A stretch of DNA of 64,000 bases from Lingula anatina (Eukaryota > Brachiopoda > Lingulata > Lingulida > Lingulidae), in contig NW_019775746.1 of assembly GCF_001039355.2 (NCBI RefSeq), positions 8,622 through 72,621 on the forward strand, given 5' to 3'. The stretch's first letter is position 1, and every line of letters starts with the position of its first letter. Of this stretch, positions 24,449-37,300 are shown piece after piece. Under the pieces are notes generated by a model. It saw only the letters and a list, made by a program, of their open reading frames with translations, was not told the origin of the DNA and made no database searches. The translations under genes were made by a program, and so were the position numbers.

Positions 24449-26141
24449 CAACAGCTGGGATCTGTAACCTTCACCTTGATAGCTAAACCACAGGACGAGG
24501 CACCCGTAACTTTTATGGCAACTTGTGGAACTTACAAGAGGCCACGGCAAAATTTTTTAATGAATCTAATGGATAGAACAGAAAATTTATTGATGACGAT
24601 GACGATGATGATGGAAGGATGACCACCAATAATACCAGACCCGCAGTGTTTTTTAAGGAAGCACAACTGTAATTCCAACAGGCTTATTACATTTATATGC
24701 ATAACTTCAGCGCTGCAGTTAATAGTCATCATCATTTCATTACCATTACAATTGACTAATTTTATTAACTTCTTTTTTTGAAAAAATCAACAGTCTCATG
24801 AAAGAAATGTCGTCTTCAGAAAAGAAAAACAGAACTTTTTATAATCGAAATAAGCTAGCTGTTTTATTTTTTATTTTTCATGTGACGCACGAGGCTCCTG
24901 GTTTAATTTAAGAGACTACTTTAGCAAAGGAAAAACGACCAAGCGGTGCCGTGCTGACTGCGGTAATGCAGTTATATGGGTTATATAAAGCTAAGAACTA
25001 AGTTTTGTTAAAATATTTGAAACAGGTAATTCTGAAACTTTTTGTTTGGACATAGATGAAAATTATAGCCTCGTTTTGGCCTACGACAAAGACCATAGGT
25101 TAACTTACATGTATTAACAAAATTTGAAAAAGGTGATGCTTGTGTTTAAGAATTTTACGAATACGAGTGGGGGAAAGTGTATCAGGCAAATACACATTTT
25201 GAATTACTACAGCTGGATCCATCACATTATAAAATTCGGATTAAGTTGAGTCCGTAGCCAACGGTATGCTCCATATATAACTAGCTGCGACCCCATTCAG
25301 CAGAATGAAAATGGTATAGTTCAGCAGGTTCATATTTGCGAAATATTTTACTTTTTCAAAAATCATGTAGAAAATTAAGTTTTACACGCAAAAACCTCAG
25401 CTTTTCAACTCACGCGGTTTCTTTTGGTTCGTGATAACTTTGCTGACTTAGACAAGCACTGAGACGTGTATTGGAACATGTACAGTATAACGTGGTTGAA
25501 TTTAGGAATGGAAAGAATACCTGTTTTACCTTAGCAACCGTGATAGCTTTGACCTATAAAATCCCATGAAGATTAAGAGGAGTAAGAATGCTTGTAATTT
25601 ACTTTTTATTCGCTTTTGCTGATTAATGCATTTCTATGGCTTTAACTTCAGTCTTAAGGGTACTTATACAGTGATGTTCATAAGTGAAGAAACATTTGCT
25701 TTTCAATTTTCTTTTTAAAAAACCAAACCTTTATTCAGAGGGAAATCTGCACAGACGTTTTCCACTGATTGAATATAATACCACACCATGTACAAAACAT
25801 TAAAAATGTTACAATATTTTCAAAGTAGACTTTTTATACTCTTTTTAGACCGTGATTTTGCAGTTCGTTAATGAATACCCACTTTGTTAATTAGCAGTTC
25901 ATTTTAATCAAGGGACTTGTTATTTCAAGTAAAAGAGTGAACACAAACATTTGAATATTATTTATTTGTGCTCGGTGTCTGGTTGCAGGCTTTGTGCTCA
26001 CCTGGTAGGGTATAAAAAGTAGTCACGTTTGCATAAGAAGGCTGGATCTTTTTTTTTTATGTTAACAGGAATAATTAGTGCCTAGCATGAACGAATAGGG
26101 ATTACATTACATTTGTCCTTGTTCGAGACCTCAAATTCAAG
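24449..26141. other. Spacer between copies C and D, with upstream block and TATA box of copy D
   Basis: Holds the short 3' UTR repeat of copy C, 3' flank parallel to that of copy B (CTCCTGGTTTAATTTAAGAG near 24894), then the upstream block from about 25060. TATAAAAAG at 26011-26019 lies 131 bases before the ATG of copy D. No other coding region is seen. Confidence 0.55.
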
Positions 26142-29100
26142 ATGTCAGATGCAAGGAGCGACAGTAATGTCAATCATGTGACGAGAACCAACCAGTTGGA
26201 AGGTAATGCTGCCTTTCCAAATATTTTGATAAATGTTTTCTTTAGCCAGAAAAGATTTATAAAATCAGTTATTTTTATGTACGCGAGATTTTTTCAAAGA
26301 ATGATTTGGCGAACATGTGAATCATAACATAACTGATGAATACAATATAAAAGTCCAAAGGGAAGGTAACATGGAAAATATGTGGTTTCCAAATTTGACG
26401 CTCCTATGGTGGTTTTAACAAACTTTAAGTTCCAACATATTTACTAATTTGTAAAAGTATGATCAACTCTTATTACATTCTTGATATAAGCTTTCGTTGA
26501 TCGCATCGCATTTCACTGAGATAATCTACAGCAATTTACTTCACAGGTGGTTTCTACAGTGTGCATTCTTATCCTTATTAAGAGTTGTCACTTGTGAATG
26601 TCTCTTATTTGATTTAGTGCTTAAATATACTTTCTTCCAGCCAGTCGCGTACTGACAGTAACCATAGTGACATGTGTTCTGGTTGCGATAATTGCGCTCA
26701 TCATCTCAGCCGTCGCAATCTCCAACCCTGCTGGCTCCGACATAGCAGTCCAGGGTACAACGGCAAATATTCAGCAAAATCAGCCTCCCAGTAGGGCCTA
26801 TGACGCCATCAACCGATATCAGGCCTCAAACAAAAGGAGAATTTACACAATTGCCGTTGGATATGATACTGGGCCTTATGTATATAAGTAAGTAGAAGCA
26901 TTGGCCACATGCCGTGTGCGCGCGAGCATGTGTGTGTGTGTGTGTGTGTGTGTGTCAGAGAGAGAGAGAGGGGGGGGGGTAAAATCTGCATATCTGATAA
27001 ATTTAACTTTCCGTATAACTTTTCAGAGACGTCAGCGGATTTCCAATTGGATTCATTCACGACTTAATAGACGCAGGTAATCTAAATTTCCTTTTGAACA
27101 TTTTGTTTGGTTCGTTTTCTGTTCGTGTTTGAAAACAATAACAATGCTAAAATATCAACTTGGAAATACTGTCTCATTTATTCATTTATTCTTTATTGAG
27201 TCTGCCTGGAGGCGGATATGGATTGTAGGACGGTCACGGACCAATCCACCAATTGTATGATCTCGGAGAGAGGGCAGCCGATGCGCGGGGGGCAAGGTAT
27301 GGAGATCAGATTCTGTTTTCTTTATATCATATCAAATTCCATTTGTTTCTCCTTTTAATTGTATTTCTTCAATGTTTTGAATAACTGGGTAAGTTTAATG
27401 TGAGGCAATAATGAAATAATTAAAGTGAATCATGAAAGTGTTTTGCTTAAGCTGACAGCAAACCTACTCACATTGGCGAGGTCGGTTCTTCTAAGGTAAT
27501 CAAGGTTTCTGACGATTTTTTAGTTTTATCCTAAAATGTATAGTTTGCCTGAAACTGTTACACGCTATATTACACGCTATACTGATCTAGGAGTGACGTT
27601 TCTCCTATATGTTTAACTTTTGTTTATAGTTAATGTTGAATATGATATTGAAATTCAACTATTGGAGTATAACTTTTACCCTGAATTTTGTCTATACATG
27701 GCATCATTGCAGGACTTATGGGAGGTTGGTACGACGCCTGCACAGGATGGCTGGCCACACGTCAACGGAAGCAGATTTTCGAATTTTCGAAGTCGTTTCT
27801 GAAACCTCTTGAGCCCCATTTCTACGCCTTTCCTGGATTTAATCCATTCAATATCACTGGGAAGAAAATGGGTGAGTTATCATGTATTCTGATTTTGGAA
27901 AAGATATTTTGAATTGTGATTTCTCTAAGCCCATATCTGACTCTTACAGACCATTGTTCTTAATAACGATAAGTTCCCTCAGTTAAAAAAAGGCCTGAAG
28001 TCTCTATTTCCTTAAAAATGCGAGAGAGACTATATAGCCGTCAAAATCAATAATGATTCTTTTTGAACCAAGTTATTTATTGAGAAATAAGACAAAACGT
28101 CGAATCCCAGATGCTGATTCGTTTCTTTGGGAAATGCTTTTTTTCTCTCTAGGAAAATTAGATTTGCTGCGTTGTTCCCGCAAATGATACTACAAAAGAT
28201 AAAGTACGCATAATTGGTCTGTACTGTAACAGAAGCAGTCTTAATTGTTACAAAACGAGCGAGATATGTTATACTACTGAGGTTTTTGGTTATCAGAAGG
28301 CTTAATCTCATGACTTGAAGCTTAGACAAATGTCCAAACTACAGTTCTATTGTGAAACAGGCCAATGGCACTTAGCTGTCTCATTAAACGAAGAAAGTCA
28401 AAATAAGACTAAGCATAGATATTCATAGTCGACAAAGCAGATTTGTACAAAGGCAATCGTTTGTAAATCGCTCTTTTCGCAATATCGCGAAGTCGACTTC
28501 ACTTCACACGCTGTCAAAGTTAAGCAGGCTAGGAAGACCTACAAACTTGATACTCATGACAGCAACCCTCTGTTTATTCACATGTAAATACACACTTACT
28601 CTTTACAGGACTGGTAAGCGGGGGTTTCACTAACGAAGCCTGCCTAGCTGGACTAGACCAAGTGGCTGGAAGAGACGTCCCGCACTCCAACATTTTCCAT
28701 GCACACACGCCTGACGACCTCGTGGCTATGATCCTGAACCGCACTGTAAGAGACCATTCCCACAGATATGGATCGATCTATCTCCCTGGGGAGTCTCACT
28801 CAATTGCTGTCAACTTGACCGGCTTAAATGTCTGTCACGCCTAGTAAAGCTGTTAGGGAGTAACTATCTTTACCTCCTAGGTGATTCGTAGGCGTGACAG
28901 ACAACTAAGCCGGTTATTTGATAGCAATTTAGGGAGACTCCCCAGGGAGTTAGGTCGATCCAGATGGATCTATCTAACACCCCATTTCCAGAGATTAGAT
29001 CGACCTACTTTAGATCGACCTAACTCCCTGGGGGTTCACGCTAAATAGCTGTCAGCCGGGCGGACACGAAAGTTAATTATCCCCTTACAGCTTGTAGTAG

Positions 29101-30883
29101 GCGGGACGGACATTTAAGTCGGATTATCTGAAAGTAATCTAGTGAGACTCCCCGCGGGGATAGATCGATCTAAAATCTATGGGAATAGAGCCTAAGTATT
29201 GGAACCCAAGCTAAGTGTTTTACCTACGTTCTCAGTTTTGTGCCGTTCTTTGACATATACGCCAAAAGGGTCATATAATATATATATATGACCCTTTGCC
29301 AAAACGTGACTAGACATACAAGGGCCTCTTTCTGTACCCTCGTCTCTTAACCTTTCATAATACAGAACAAGCTTCTTAATCGAGTTTTTGCACGATTTCT
29401 CTCAACTTATCTGCTATTTTTTACTCATTATCATGAACTAAGTTTGGATCCGTTATTTTGTACCAAAATGAGTGAAAAAAGTAGATTTATATATCAGAAA
29501 TTGGCGGAAAATACGCACCAAAGGGCGTTACACGCTATGCCCAGTGTTACTGTCGCATCTCAAGTGCAACAGCAACCTGTTCATTGGTGGAATTGTCAAC
29601 ATGGTATATTCCAAAAGTACTGTATATAAGTAACGTATGGAAAGAATAACAAAAACCCATAGTCTGGCGTACTTAATTACACCCACTGTGTTGCAGCCCA
29701 TCTTTATTTAAAAGTGTAACATCTGTTATATCCTAAAATCAGAGCATCACCTTTGTCAGCCATTTGCAAAACTTGCAATATGTGAAAGAAGTCTTTCAAC
29801 CAGTAACAATCAGGCAGATTATTTTTGATGTCTGACATTTGGTATTTTTAAAGGCACGTTTTGGTTATGGAATCGGTCCAATATGTGTGCCTGTGTGTGT
29901 GTGTGTGTGTGTGTGTGAAATAGGCCAAAAAAAAGGTCATACAAGTCGTATTGTTCCATTTTGTAGTTCGAAATTTCAAGACTGAGAAGTCATATTATCA
30001 ATGCCAAAAAATTCCTTGAAATTGATTTTGATCGTACTTTCAATATTTTTATACAAATTTAAAAGCCCAATTCCAACTTTACCATCGTCATTCATTGTGT
30101 CCAAATGCGTCTCCAAGACCATTTAGAGAACTTCAGCGGTTTGATACATTAAGGCTTACATGTTCAAGCTCTCGGTGGTACAAACCTTCTTGAATGCTAT
30201 CAAAATTCAGTGTTTTCTGCCCCAATCATTTTACGCTCCCCAAACATTACAGGTAGACATGGGGTTTATCATGAGGTCTGTGATGGATATCAAAATATCT
30301 GGCACTAATATCCAACGGTATCCAGAGTACCCCCTCTTCTGTAAGAATGCCGGAGCATCAGCGATGATGACCCGTAAGGATAATGACTTCAACACTAAGT
30401 GGAATGAAGGGTTTGAGAAGCTTGTTTCTTCGGGGCGTTTCAAACGCTTATGTGAAAAGGCAGAAACTGAGCACGGTACGTCTGAGTAATTCTGTTCTCA
30501 AATTAATGCCAGTATAGACTGATAACACAGCATGTATTAAAATGCTATTTCTCTTTCTACTTTACTCTCTACAATACATGTGATGACCAAAAGCGGAAGA
30601 TACAGGCAATGTCGCCACGGTCAGCCAGCTGATTTTATAACTAACAAAGAACTGTAAACAACGTTCTTGTTTCATTGTCCACAGTCAATGCAGCCCTTAC
30701 ATAATAGTATAGTATTTACATTTCACATCGTTTTTGTCCATGAAACAGAAAGTTATAAACTTTCAGTAGTGCTAGATCGAAAACCCCATTTAACGCCACA
30801 TAACTTTTGTCTCAACAGGTCACCGCGGTGAAATTATTGCGCGGATGCCTAAACAACAACATACAGCGTCACCTTCGCCTTGA
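26142..30883 (+). CDS. Array copy D: solute-binding-like protein with a frameshifted C-terminus
   Basis: Coding exons: 26142-26202, 26641-26887, 27027-27076, 27201-27296, 27713-27871, 28609-28745, 30253-30475 and 30819-30883, giving 345 residues. The anchor (VTIVTCVLVAIIALIISAV), the ATRQRKQ motif and lobe 2 are present. Compared with copy E, one A is missing at about 30834-30836, so the usual short ending (C-x-D-A then stop) is replaced by about 15 unrelated residues and the last conserved cysteine is lost. Exon 5 also differs from E at two otherwise conserved positions (Glu to Gly in LMEGW, Pro to Ser in FSKP). The gene may be drifting or may be one allele of a locus that copy E also represents. 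Confidence 0.7.
28771..29180. mobile_element. Two palindromic MITE-like units in intron 6 of copy D
   Basis: 28771-28961 folds on itself: GATCGATCTATCTCCCTGGG...GGCTTAAATGTCTGTCACGC on the left is matched in reverse by GCGTGACAGAC...AAGCCGG...CCCAGGGAGTTAGGTCGATC on the right. A second, more diverged unit follows at about 29003-29180. No open frame is present. A single such palindrome stands in copy E at 33724-33935, so the second unit is present in one copy and absent from the other. Confidence 0.65.
29257..29305. repeat. TA-cored inverted repeat in intron 6 of copy D
   Basis: The sequence AAAGGGTCATATA...TATATGACCCTTT is an inverted repeat around a short TA tract. In copy E the TA core has grown to about 66 bases. 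Confidence 0.7.
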
Positions 30884-31565
30884 TGGCTAAATCACGGAAG
30901 GGGCATCCGAAACCTTCACCTTGATGGTTCGATCATAAAAAGAGTCATCATTATCCTTCACCATGATGTCGCATTATGAAATGTATATTTGTTAAGAAGG
31001 AATTTATAAGCATAAATAACTTTTGGATGGTACATGTATCGAACATTCAACAAACATTAATATACATATTCCACGTTAATGCAGAAGACCAAAATTGGCA
31101 GATTTAAGGGCCCTCTACTATTCACCTCACTNCCTGCCTTTCCAAATATTTTGATAAATGTTTTCTTTAGCCAGAAAAGATTTATAAAATCAGTTATTTT
31201 TATGTACGCGAGATTTTTTCAAAGAATGATTTGGCGAACATGTGAAACATGACATAACTGATGAATACAATATAAAAGTCCAAAGGGAAGGTAACATGGA
31301 AAATATGTGGTTACCAAATTTGACGCTCCTATGGTGGTTTTAACAAACTTTAAGTTCCGACATATTTACTAATTTGTAAAAGTATGAGCAACTCTTATTA
31401 CATTCTTGATATAAGCTTTCGTTGAACGCATCGCATTTCACTGAGATAATCTACAGCAATTTACTTCACAGGTGGTTTCTACAGTGTGCATTCTTATCCT
31501 TATTAAGAGTTGTCACTTGTGAATGTCTCTTATTTGATTTAGTGCTTAAATATACTTTCTTCCAG

Positions 31566-31851
31566 CCAGTCGCGTACTGATAGTAACCATAGTGACATGT
31601 GTTCTGGTTGCGATAATTGCGCTCATCATCTCAGCCGTCGCAATCTCCAACCCTGCTGGCTCCGACATAGCAGTCCAGGGTACAACGGCATATATTCAGC
31701 AAAATCAGCCTCCCAGTAGGGCCTATGACGCCATCAACCGATATCAGGCCTCAAACAAAAGGAGAATTTACACAATTGCCGTTGAATATGATACTGGGCC
31801 TTATGTATATAAGTAAGTAGAAGCATTGGCCACATGCCGTGTGCGCGCGAG

Positions 31852-31891
<40 letters not shown>

Positions 31892-34010
31892 TGTCTGTGT
31901 GTCAGAGGGAGAGAGAGAGAGGGGGGGGGGTAAAATCTGCATATCTGATAAATTTAACTTTCCGTATAACTTTTCAGAGACGTCAGCGGATTTCCAATTG
32001 GATTCATTCACGACTTAATAGACGCAGGTAATCTAAATTTCCTTTTGAACATTTTGTTTGGTTCGTTTTCTGTTCGTGTTTGAAAACAATAACAATGCTA
32101 AAATATCAACTTGGAAATACTGTCTCATTTATTCATTTATTCTTTATTGAGTCTGCCTGGAGGCGGATATGGATTGTAGGACGGTCACGGACCAATCCAC
32201 CAATTGTATGATCTCGGAGAGAGGGCAGCCGATGCGCGGGGGGCAAGGTATGGAGATCAGATTCTGTTTTCTTTATATCATATCAAATTTCATTTGTTTC
32301 TCCTTTTAATTGTATTTCTTCAATGTTTTGAATAACTGGGTAAGTTTAATGTGAGGCAATAATTAAATAATTAAAGTGAATCATGAAAGTGTTTTGCTTA
32401 AGCTGACAGCAAACCTACTCACATTGGCGAGGTCGGTTCTTCTAAGGTAATCAAGGTTTCTGACGATTTTTTAGTTTTATCCTAAAATGTATAGTTTGCC
32501 TGAAACTGTTACACGCTATATTACACGATATACTGATCTAGGAGTGATGTTTCTCCTATATGTTTAACTTTTGTTTATAGTTGTTTATAGTTAATGTTGA
32601 ACATGATATTGAAATTCAACTATTGGAGTATAAATTTTACCCTGAATTTTGTCTATACGTGGCATCATTTCAGGACTTATGGAAGGTTGGTACGACGCCT
32701 GCACCGGATGGCTGGCCACACGTCAACGGAAGCAGATTTTCGAATTTTCCAAGCCGTTTCTGAAACCTCTTGAGCCCCATTTCTACGCCTTTCCTGGATT
32801 TAATCCATTCAATATCACTGGGAAGAAAATGGGTGAGTTATCATGTATTCTGATTTTGGAAAAGATATTTTGAATTGTGATTTCTCTAAGCCCATATCTG
32901 ACTCTTACAGACCATTGTTCTTAATAACGATAAGTTCCCTCAGTTAAAAAGGCCTGAAGTCTCTATTTCCTTAAAAATGCGAGAGAGACTATATATAGCC
33001 GTCAAAATCAATCATGATTATTTTTGAACCAAGTTATTTATTGAGAAATAAGACAAAAGGTCGAATCCCAGATGCTGATTCGTTTCTTTGGGAAATGCTT
33101 TTTTTCTCTCTAGGAAAATTAGATTTGCTGCGTTGTTCCCGCAAAAGATACTACAAAAGATAAAGTACGCATAATTGGTCTGTACTGTAACAGAAGCAGT
33201 CTTAATTGTTACAAAACGAGCGAGATATGTTATACTACTGAGGTTTTTGGTTATCAGAAGGCTTAATCTTTTGACTTGAAGTTTAGACAAATTTCCAAAC
33301 TACAGTTCTATTGTGAAACAGGCCAATGGCATTTAGCTGTCTCATTAAACGACGAAAGTCAAAATAAGACTAAGCATAGATATTCATAGTCGACAAAGCT
33401 GATTTGTACAAAGGCAATCGTTCGTAAAGCGCTCTTTTCGCAATATCGCAAGGTCGACTTCACTTCACACGCTGCCAAAGTTAAGCAGGCTAGGTAAAAC
33501 TACAAACTTGAATCTCATGACAACAACACTCTGTTTGTTAACATGTAAACACACACTTACTCTTTACAGGACTGGTAAGCGGGGGATTCACTAACGAAGC
33601 CTGCCTTGCTGGACTGGACCAAGTAGCTGGAAGAGACGTCCCGCACTCCAACATTTTCCATGCACACACGCCTGACGACCTCGTGGCTATGATCTTGAAC
33701 CGCACTGTAAGAGACCATTCCCACAAATATATATGGATCGATCTTTCTCCCTGGGGAGTCTCACTCAATTGCTTGACCGGCTTAAATGTCTGTCACGCTA
33801 GTAAAGCTGTTAGAGGGTAACTATCTTTACCTCCTAGGTGATTCGGTAGGCGTGACAGACATATAAGCCGGTTATTTGATAGCAATTTAGGGAGACTCCC
33901 CAGGGAGTTAGGTCGATCCAGATGGATCGATCTAAGTATTGGAACCCAAGCTAAGTGTTTTACCTACGTTCTCAGTTTTGTGCCGTTCTTTGACATATAC
34001 GCCAAAAGGG

Positions 34011-34078
<68 letters not shown>

Positions 34079-35647
34079 CCCTTTGCCAAAACGTGACTAG
34101 ACATACAAGGGCCTCTTTCTGTACCCTTGTCTCTTAACCTTTCATAATACAGAACAAGCCTCTTAATCGAGTTTTTGCACGATTTCTCTCAACTTATCTG
34201 CTATTTTTAACTCATTATCATGAACTAAGTTTGGATCCGTTATTTTGTACCAAAATGAGTGAAAAAACTAGATTTATATATCAGAAATCGGCGGAAAATA
34301 CGCACTAAAGGGCGTTACACGCTATGCTCAGTGTTACTGTCGCATCTCAAGTGCAACAGCAACCTGTTCATTGGTGGAATTGTCAACATGGTTTATATCC
34401 CAAAAGTACTGTATATAAGTAACGTATAGAAAGAATAACAAAAACCCATAGTCTGACGTACTTAATTACACCCACTGTGTTGCAGCCCATCTTTATTTAA
34501 AAGTGTAACATCTGTTATATCCTAAAATCAGAGCATCACCTTTGTCAGCCATTTGCATAACTTGCAATATGAGGAAGAAGTATATTTCAACCAGTAACAA
34601 TCAGGCAGATTATTTTTGATGTCTGAAATTTATTTTTTAAAGGCACGTTTTGGTTAAGGGCCATATATCTATGAAATAGGTCAAATATGTTTATGTCTGT
34701 GTGTGTGTGTGAAATAGGCCCAAAAAGATCATACAAGTCGTAATTTCAAGACTGAGAAGTCATATTATCGATGCCAAAAAATTCCATGAAATTGATTTTG
34801 AAATTGATCGTGCTTTCAATATTTTTATTCAAATTTAAACGCCCAATTTCAGATTTACCATCGTCATTCACGGTGTCCAAATGCGTCTGCAAGATCATTT
34901 AGAGAACTTCAGCACTTTGATACATTGAGGCTGACATGTTCAAGCTCTCGGCGGTACCAACCTTCTTGAATGCTATCAAATTTCAGTGTTTTCTGCACCA
35001 ATAATTTTACGCTCCACAAACCTTACAGGTAGACGTGGGGTTTATCATGAGGTCTGTGATGGACATTAAAATAGCTGGCACTAATGTCCAACGGTATCCA
35101 GAGTACCCCCTCTTCTGTAAGAATGCCGGAGCATCAGCAATGATGACCCGTAAGGATAATGACTTCAACACTAAGTGGAATGAAGGGTTTGAGAAGCTTG
35201 TTTCTTCGGGCCGTTTCAAACGCTTATGTGAAAAGGCAGAAACTGAGCACGGTATGTGTGAGTAATTCTGTTCTCAATTTGGTCCAAGTGTTAATTAATG
35301 CCAGTATAGACTGATAACATAGCATGTATTAAAATGCTATTTATCTTTCTACTTTACTCTCTACAATACATCTGATGACCAAAAGCGGAAGATACTGGCA
35401 ATGTCGCCACGGTCAGCCAGCTGATTTTATAACTAACAAAGAACTGTAAACAACGTTCTTGTTTCATTGTCCACAGTCAATCCAGCCCTTACATAATAGT
35501 ATAATATTTACATTTAACATCGTTTTTGTCCATGAAACATAGAAAGTTATAAACTTTAAGTAGTGCTAGATCGAAAACCCCATTTAACGTCACATAACAT
35601 TTGTCTCAACAGGTCACCGCGGTGAAATTAATTGCGCGGATGCCTAA
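31566..35647 (+). CDS. Array copy E: solute-binding-like protein, exon 1 missing (probably a haplotype of D)
   Basis: Exons 2-8 are present: 31566-31812, 31978-32027, 32152-32247, 32674-32832, 33570-33706, 35029-35251 and 35613-35647. No exon 1 or TATA block lies upstream, because the sequence starts inside intron 1 after the N at 31132. The encoded part is nearly identical to copy D but keeps the conserved residues D has changed (LMEGW, FSKPF) and the regular ending GHRGEINCADA. It differs by Gly to Glu in the AVEYDTGPY segment of exon 2. It should not be counted as a separate gene until the assembly is checked. Confidence 0.65.
33724..33935. mobile_element. Single palindromic MITE-like unit in intron 6 of copy E
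   Basis: Same palindrome as 28771-28961 in copy D, with small deletions in the left arm and without the second unit. Confidence 0.6.
34011..34076. repeat. Expanded TA microsatellite in intron 6 of copy E
   Basis: A pure (TA)n tract of about 66 bases sits between AAAAGGGT and GACCCTTTGCC. The matching place in copy D has a short tract. Confidence 0.9.
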
Positions 35648-37300
35648 ACAACAACATACAGCGTCACCTTCGCCTTGATGGCTAAATCACGGAACGGGGC
35701 ATCCGAAACCTTCACCTTGATGGTTCAGTCATAAAACTAGTCATCATTATCCTTCACCATGATGTCACATTATGAAATGTATATTTGTTAAGAAGGAATT
35801 TATAAGCATAAATAACTTTTGGATGGTACATGTATCGAACATTCAACAAACATTATATATACATATTGCACGTTGATGCAGAAGACCAAAATTGGCAGAT
35901 TTAAGGGCCCTCTATTATTCACCTCACTAAAACTGAAAAGGAATCTTGGAGCTATGCCCGTTTCCATGGTAACATGATCATTAGCTATGCCCTAACCATG
36001 GCATGTAAACTATACATAAGAATCATTTTTTCGGTAAACCCATGATTTTACATCTGCTTTTTTTAAATTCATACGACGCAAGACAATATATATCAGTGAA
36101 GTAGTTGTGTAGTGTAAAAAGCACCATTTATCATTTTATTCTTCATTTTTAAATTCAACAAGGCAGATGCGTATCAGAAAAAAGATTTACGCTTGGCATT
36201 TTATTCAGTCTGTTTACATTAAACGCATTTCAAATGAAGTAGTAACAATATCATAGCCTTTTGTGTTAATATTTTCCAAAAACGTATTAGGAACCCAGAA
36301 ATTTCATGGGGTGAGCTCGTAACCCAGAATTACCGTATGGGGAATATTTCTAGAAGCACTTACCACATGAACCATTTTACATAAGAGGTTATAACTATCC
36401 AAAGGACAGATTGGGTAAGAAGTAGCATCCCATATCCCACTAAAAAGAATAGTGGGTACTGAACACCAATTGAGAGAATATAGTAAAAAAGACAGTTATA
36501 ACGAGAAAGATCACCTCAAGTGAAGACAGTGCGAAAGGTTTGGAAAGAGCAGTGAAAATCTTCAGCGACAGGAAATGGAAGAGACAACAAAGACACTCCA
36601 AGAAAATCTGATTATACCAGCAACAGACAAAACCTGGCTGGGAAGGGAGCATGTCCACAGTAAACTAACAAAAATAAATTTAAAAAATAAAAAAGATAAT
36701 AAAAAAGCTGATCGCAACGTACCTTTAATGAAAAGTCTACCCAAAGTAAAAAACGATAGGCGATGCCAGTTTAAAAATGAAATTTAAATCTTGCAGCAAA
36801 CCCCTCGTCAACAATAACACTGATGAGTTTTGTGGAATGGAAAGGGGGAACCACCAATATATCTGGCGTAACAAAATGACATAGTTGGATTAATAGAAAC
36901 AGACATTACCTTACCAGGTAATCAATATGAACACTTTCGTCACGTGTGAATCCGTAAGAAAAGAAAAGTTTGACCCTCTGAGGCTTTGCCCTGTATCATA
37001 AGAAAAAATATGAAAAATGGTTAAAATGGTTAAATGTGAAAAAGCATTATTGAGGACCGCTCTTGGTAAAAAACCTGAATTTTTTTTTTTTGGATTTGAA
37101 AGGGATTAGTAAAAGATAAGTAGCTTTGCAGCATATTTACACATAAAACTATTACTTTGAGGTTTGTCAAACACTTAAAGTATATCTTTTAAAGTTAATT
37201 AATTATATTTGAAATCCTACTCTTAAAACCGACCTCTTCTCTCATTGTGCGACAATGCGTCGTTCAACAACGAAGCGTAACGTCGCGTAATCGGTACGTC
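35648..37300. other. 3' flank of the array and intergenic DNA
   Basis: Up to about 35930 this is the 3' UTR and flank of copy E. From there to about 37250 the sequence is single-copy, AT-rich and non-coding as far as can be seen. A frame at 36575-36787 is lysine-rich and low in complexity and has no splice or family support. Confidence 0.5.

Larger units (their letters stand above)
26212..35930. repeat. Five-kilobase duplication D/E joined at a single N
   Basis: The stretch 26212-31131 is repeated at 31133-35930 with only scattered substitutions, microsatellite length differences and one 230-base insertion. Introns match as well as exons, unlike copies A-C, whose introns differ widely. The right copy begins inside intron 1, straight after the N at 31132, and so lacks exon 1 and the promoter. 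This is the pattern of two haplotypes placed in series. Confidence 0.8.

Noticed and set aside
28030-28329. 99-codon minus-strand frame in intron 6 of copy D (also 33018-33290 in E)
   Set aside because: It lies in the D/E duplication only, without family match or splice support; its repeat in E is explained by the 5 kb duplication.
36440-36787. Open frames on both strands between the array and the unknown membrane-protein gene
   Set aside because: Low-complexity Lys/Asn or Phe/Ser composition, no splice context and no recognised family.
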